64,000 nucleotides of DNA from Phyllobacterium myrsinacearum (lineage in GTDB: Bacteria > Pseudomonadota > Alphaproteobacteria > Rhizobiales > Rhizobiaceae). Below the pieces are notes generated by a model. The model ran no database searches, was not told the DNA's origin, and was given only the letters and a program-made list of their open reading frames with translations. Shown here piece after piece: positions 63,350 to 64,000 of this stretch (positions are counted from its first letter, which is position 1; each line of letters opens with the position of its first letter). Where the stretch lies: the NCBI RefSeq assembly GCF_002980555.1, contig NZ_PVBT01000004.1, positions 186,001-250,000 of the forward strand, given 5' to 3'. The translations under genes and the position numbers were made by a program.

Positions 63350-64000
63350 ATGCTGGTTTTTATTGTGAGGCGCTTGGCAAACGCAATCCTGGTGATGCTC
63401 GCAGTAGCCATGCTCGCCTTCCTGATTTTCCGGCTTGCCGGCGATCCGGTTGAGCTTATGGCGAATGAACAGATGACGCAGGCGGATCGCGACAATCTGC
63501 GCGAACGCCTGGGTCTCAACGATAGCCTGCCCACCCAGTACATCCGCTTTGTTGTCCACGCGGCTGAGGGCAATTTCGGTATCTCCTATCGCAATGGCCA
63601 GGATGTGCTGACGCTCATCGCCGACCGGTTTCCCGCAACCCTGGAACTGGTGCTGGTGGCAACGCTCATTTCACTGGTGTTCGGCATTCCTCTGGGCGTT
63701 CTGACGGCAATCAAGCGCGGCAAGTGGTATACGGAGGGCCTCCAGTTCCTCTCCATTGTCGGCGTGTCCTTGCCCAGTTTCGTCGTCGGTATTCTGCTGA
63801 TCCTGGTGTTCTCGGTCAGCATGGGGTGGCTGCCGGCATTCGGACGAGGCGACGTTGTCAAACTTGGCTGGTGGTCGACCGGGTTGCTGACATCGTCGGG
63901 ACGGGCTGCTCTCATTCTTCCGTCAATCGCGCTGTCGCTTTACCAGATCACCCTGATCATGCGGCTGGTGCGGGCCGAGATGCTGGAAGTGCTCCGGTCC
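63350..64000 (+). CDS. Peptide-family ABC transporter permease (DppB-like), cut by the window edge
   Basis: At least 217 residues, open at the right edge. It begins 'MLVFIVRRLANAILVMLAVAMLAFLIFRLAGDP', a DppB-type first helix, then 'ERLGLNDSLPTQYIRFV' and several membrane helices; the last visible part ('LIMRLVRAEMLEVLRS') is the start of the coupling loop. GGGAGG lies 7 nt before the ATG. It follows the tandem binding proteins. Confidence 0.92.
   Translation, partial: MLVFIVRRLANAILVMLAVAMLAFLIFRLAGDPVELMANEQMTQADRDNLRERLGLNDSLPTQYIRFVVHAAEGNFGISYRNGQDVLTLIADRFPATLELVLVATLISLVFGIPLGVLTAIKRGKWYTEGLQFLSIVGVSLPSFVVGILLILVFSVSMGWLPAFGRGDVVKLGWWSTGLLTSSGRAALILPSIALSLYQITLIMRLVRAEMLEVLRS

Overview
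The window reads as a one-carbon metabolism island of an alphaproteobacterium. Rhizobiales (for example a Rhizobiaceae/Phyllobacteriaceae-like organism) fits best. The reasons are a red-type (form IC) RubisCO operon with cbbX and a divergent cbbR, a XoxF-type quinoprotein methanol dehydrogenase beside pqqABCDE, a bacterial tetrahydromethanopterin (H4MPT)/methylofuran formaldehyde pathway, a moderately high GC content, and dense ATGA/GTGA/TTGA gene overlaps. The species and replicon cannot be named from sequence reading alone. I see no rRNA, tRNA, CRISPR array, transposase or integrase.

Layout. (1) 1-5.6 kb: a Dpp/Opp-type peptide-family ABC transporter on the minus strand (the last ATPase runs off the left edge), with a divergent RpiR/MurR regulator. 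(2) 5.8-11.7 kb: a DUF2189 membrane protein, then an aa3-type cytochrome c oxidase operon on the minus strand (subunits II, I, two subunit-III-family proteins, IV) and a small class I cytochrome c. (3) 11.8-13.1 kb: two unrecognised proteins. (4) 13.1-23.4 kb: cbbR(-) and cbbF-cbbP-cbbT-cbbA-cbbL-cbbS-cbbX-cbbE plus a thioredoxin-like gene, closed by a hairpin facing a second cytochrome c paralogous to the one at 11.3 kb. (5) 24.2-33.6 kb: a NitT/TauT-type ABC transporter, a Zn metallohydrolase and a SoxYZ-like carrier (the 'quinoprotein relay' families), then xoxF-xoxG-xoxJ and a CXXXCW-motif protein. (6) 33.7-36.9 kb: pqqA (short, flanked by two strong hairpins) and pqqBCDE. (7) 36.9-42.1 kb, minus strand: a six-gene set matching the PQQ-associated ABC system and the order of the methylobacterial lanthanide-uptake (lut) cluster, but with no TonB receptor or lanmodulin gene in view. 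(8) 42.2-59.9 kb: H4MPT/methylofuran biosynthesis and enzymes: a MfnB-FolB fusion, MfnE-like kinase, DmrB-like flavoprotein, DHPS-like protein, DUF447 protein, MfnF-like protein, HisA-like protein, fae, a CitG-like protein, two ATP-grasp ligases, mch, mtdB, a RFAP synthase, a DCoH-like protein and fhcBADC. (9) 60-64 kb: tandem paralogous peptide-family ABC binding proteins and a permease cut by the right edge.

Together the genes outline a route: periplasmic Ln/PQQ-dependent oxidation of methanol to formaldehyde, Fae-MtdB-Mch-Fhc oxidation of formaldehyde to formate, and CO2 assimilation by the Calvin cycle, with an aa3 oxidase and small cytochromes c as a possible electron sink. Formate dehydrogenase is not in the window. 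Genes for a serine cycle or a calcium-type mxaF are not seen either. All functional calls are family recognition from motifs and context; no database search was run.
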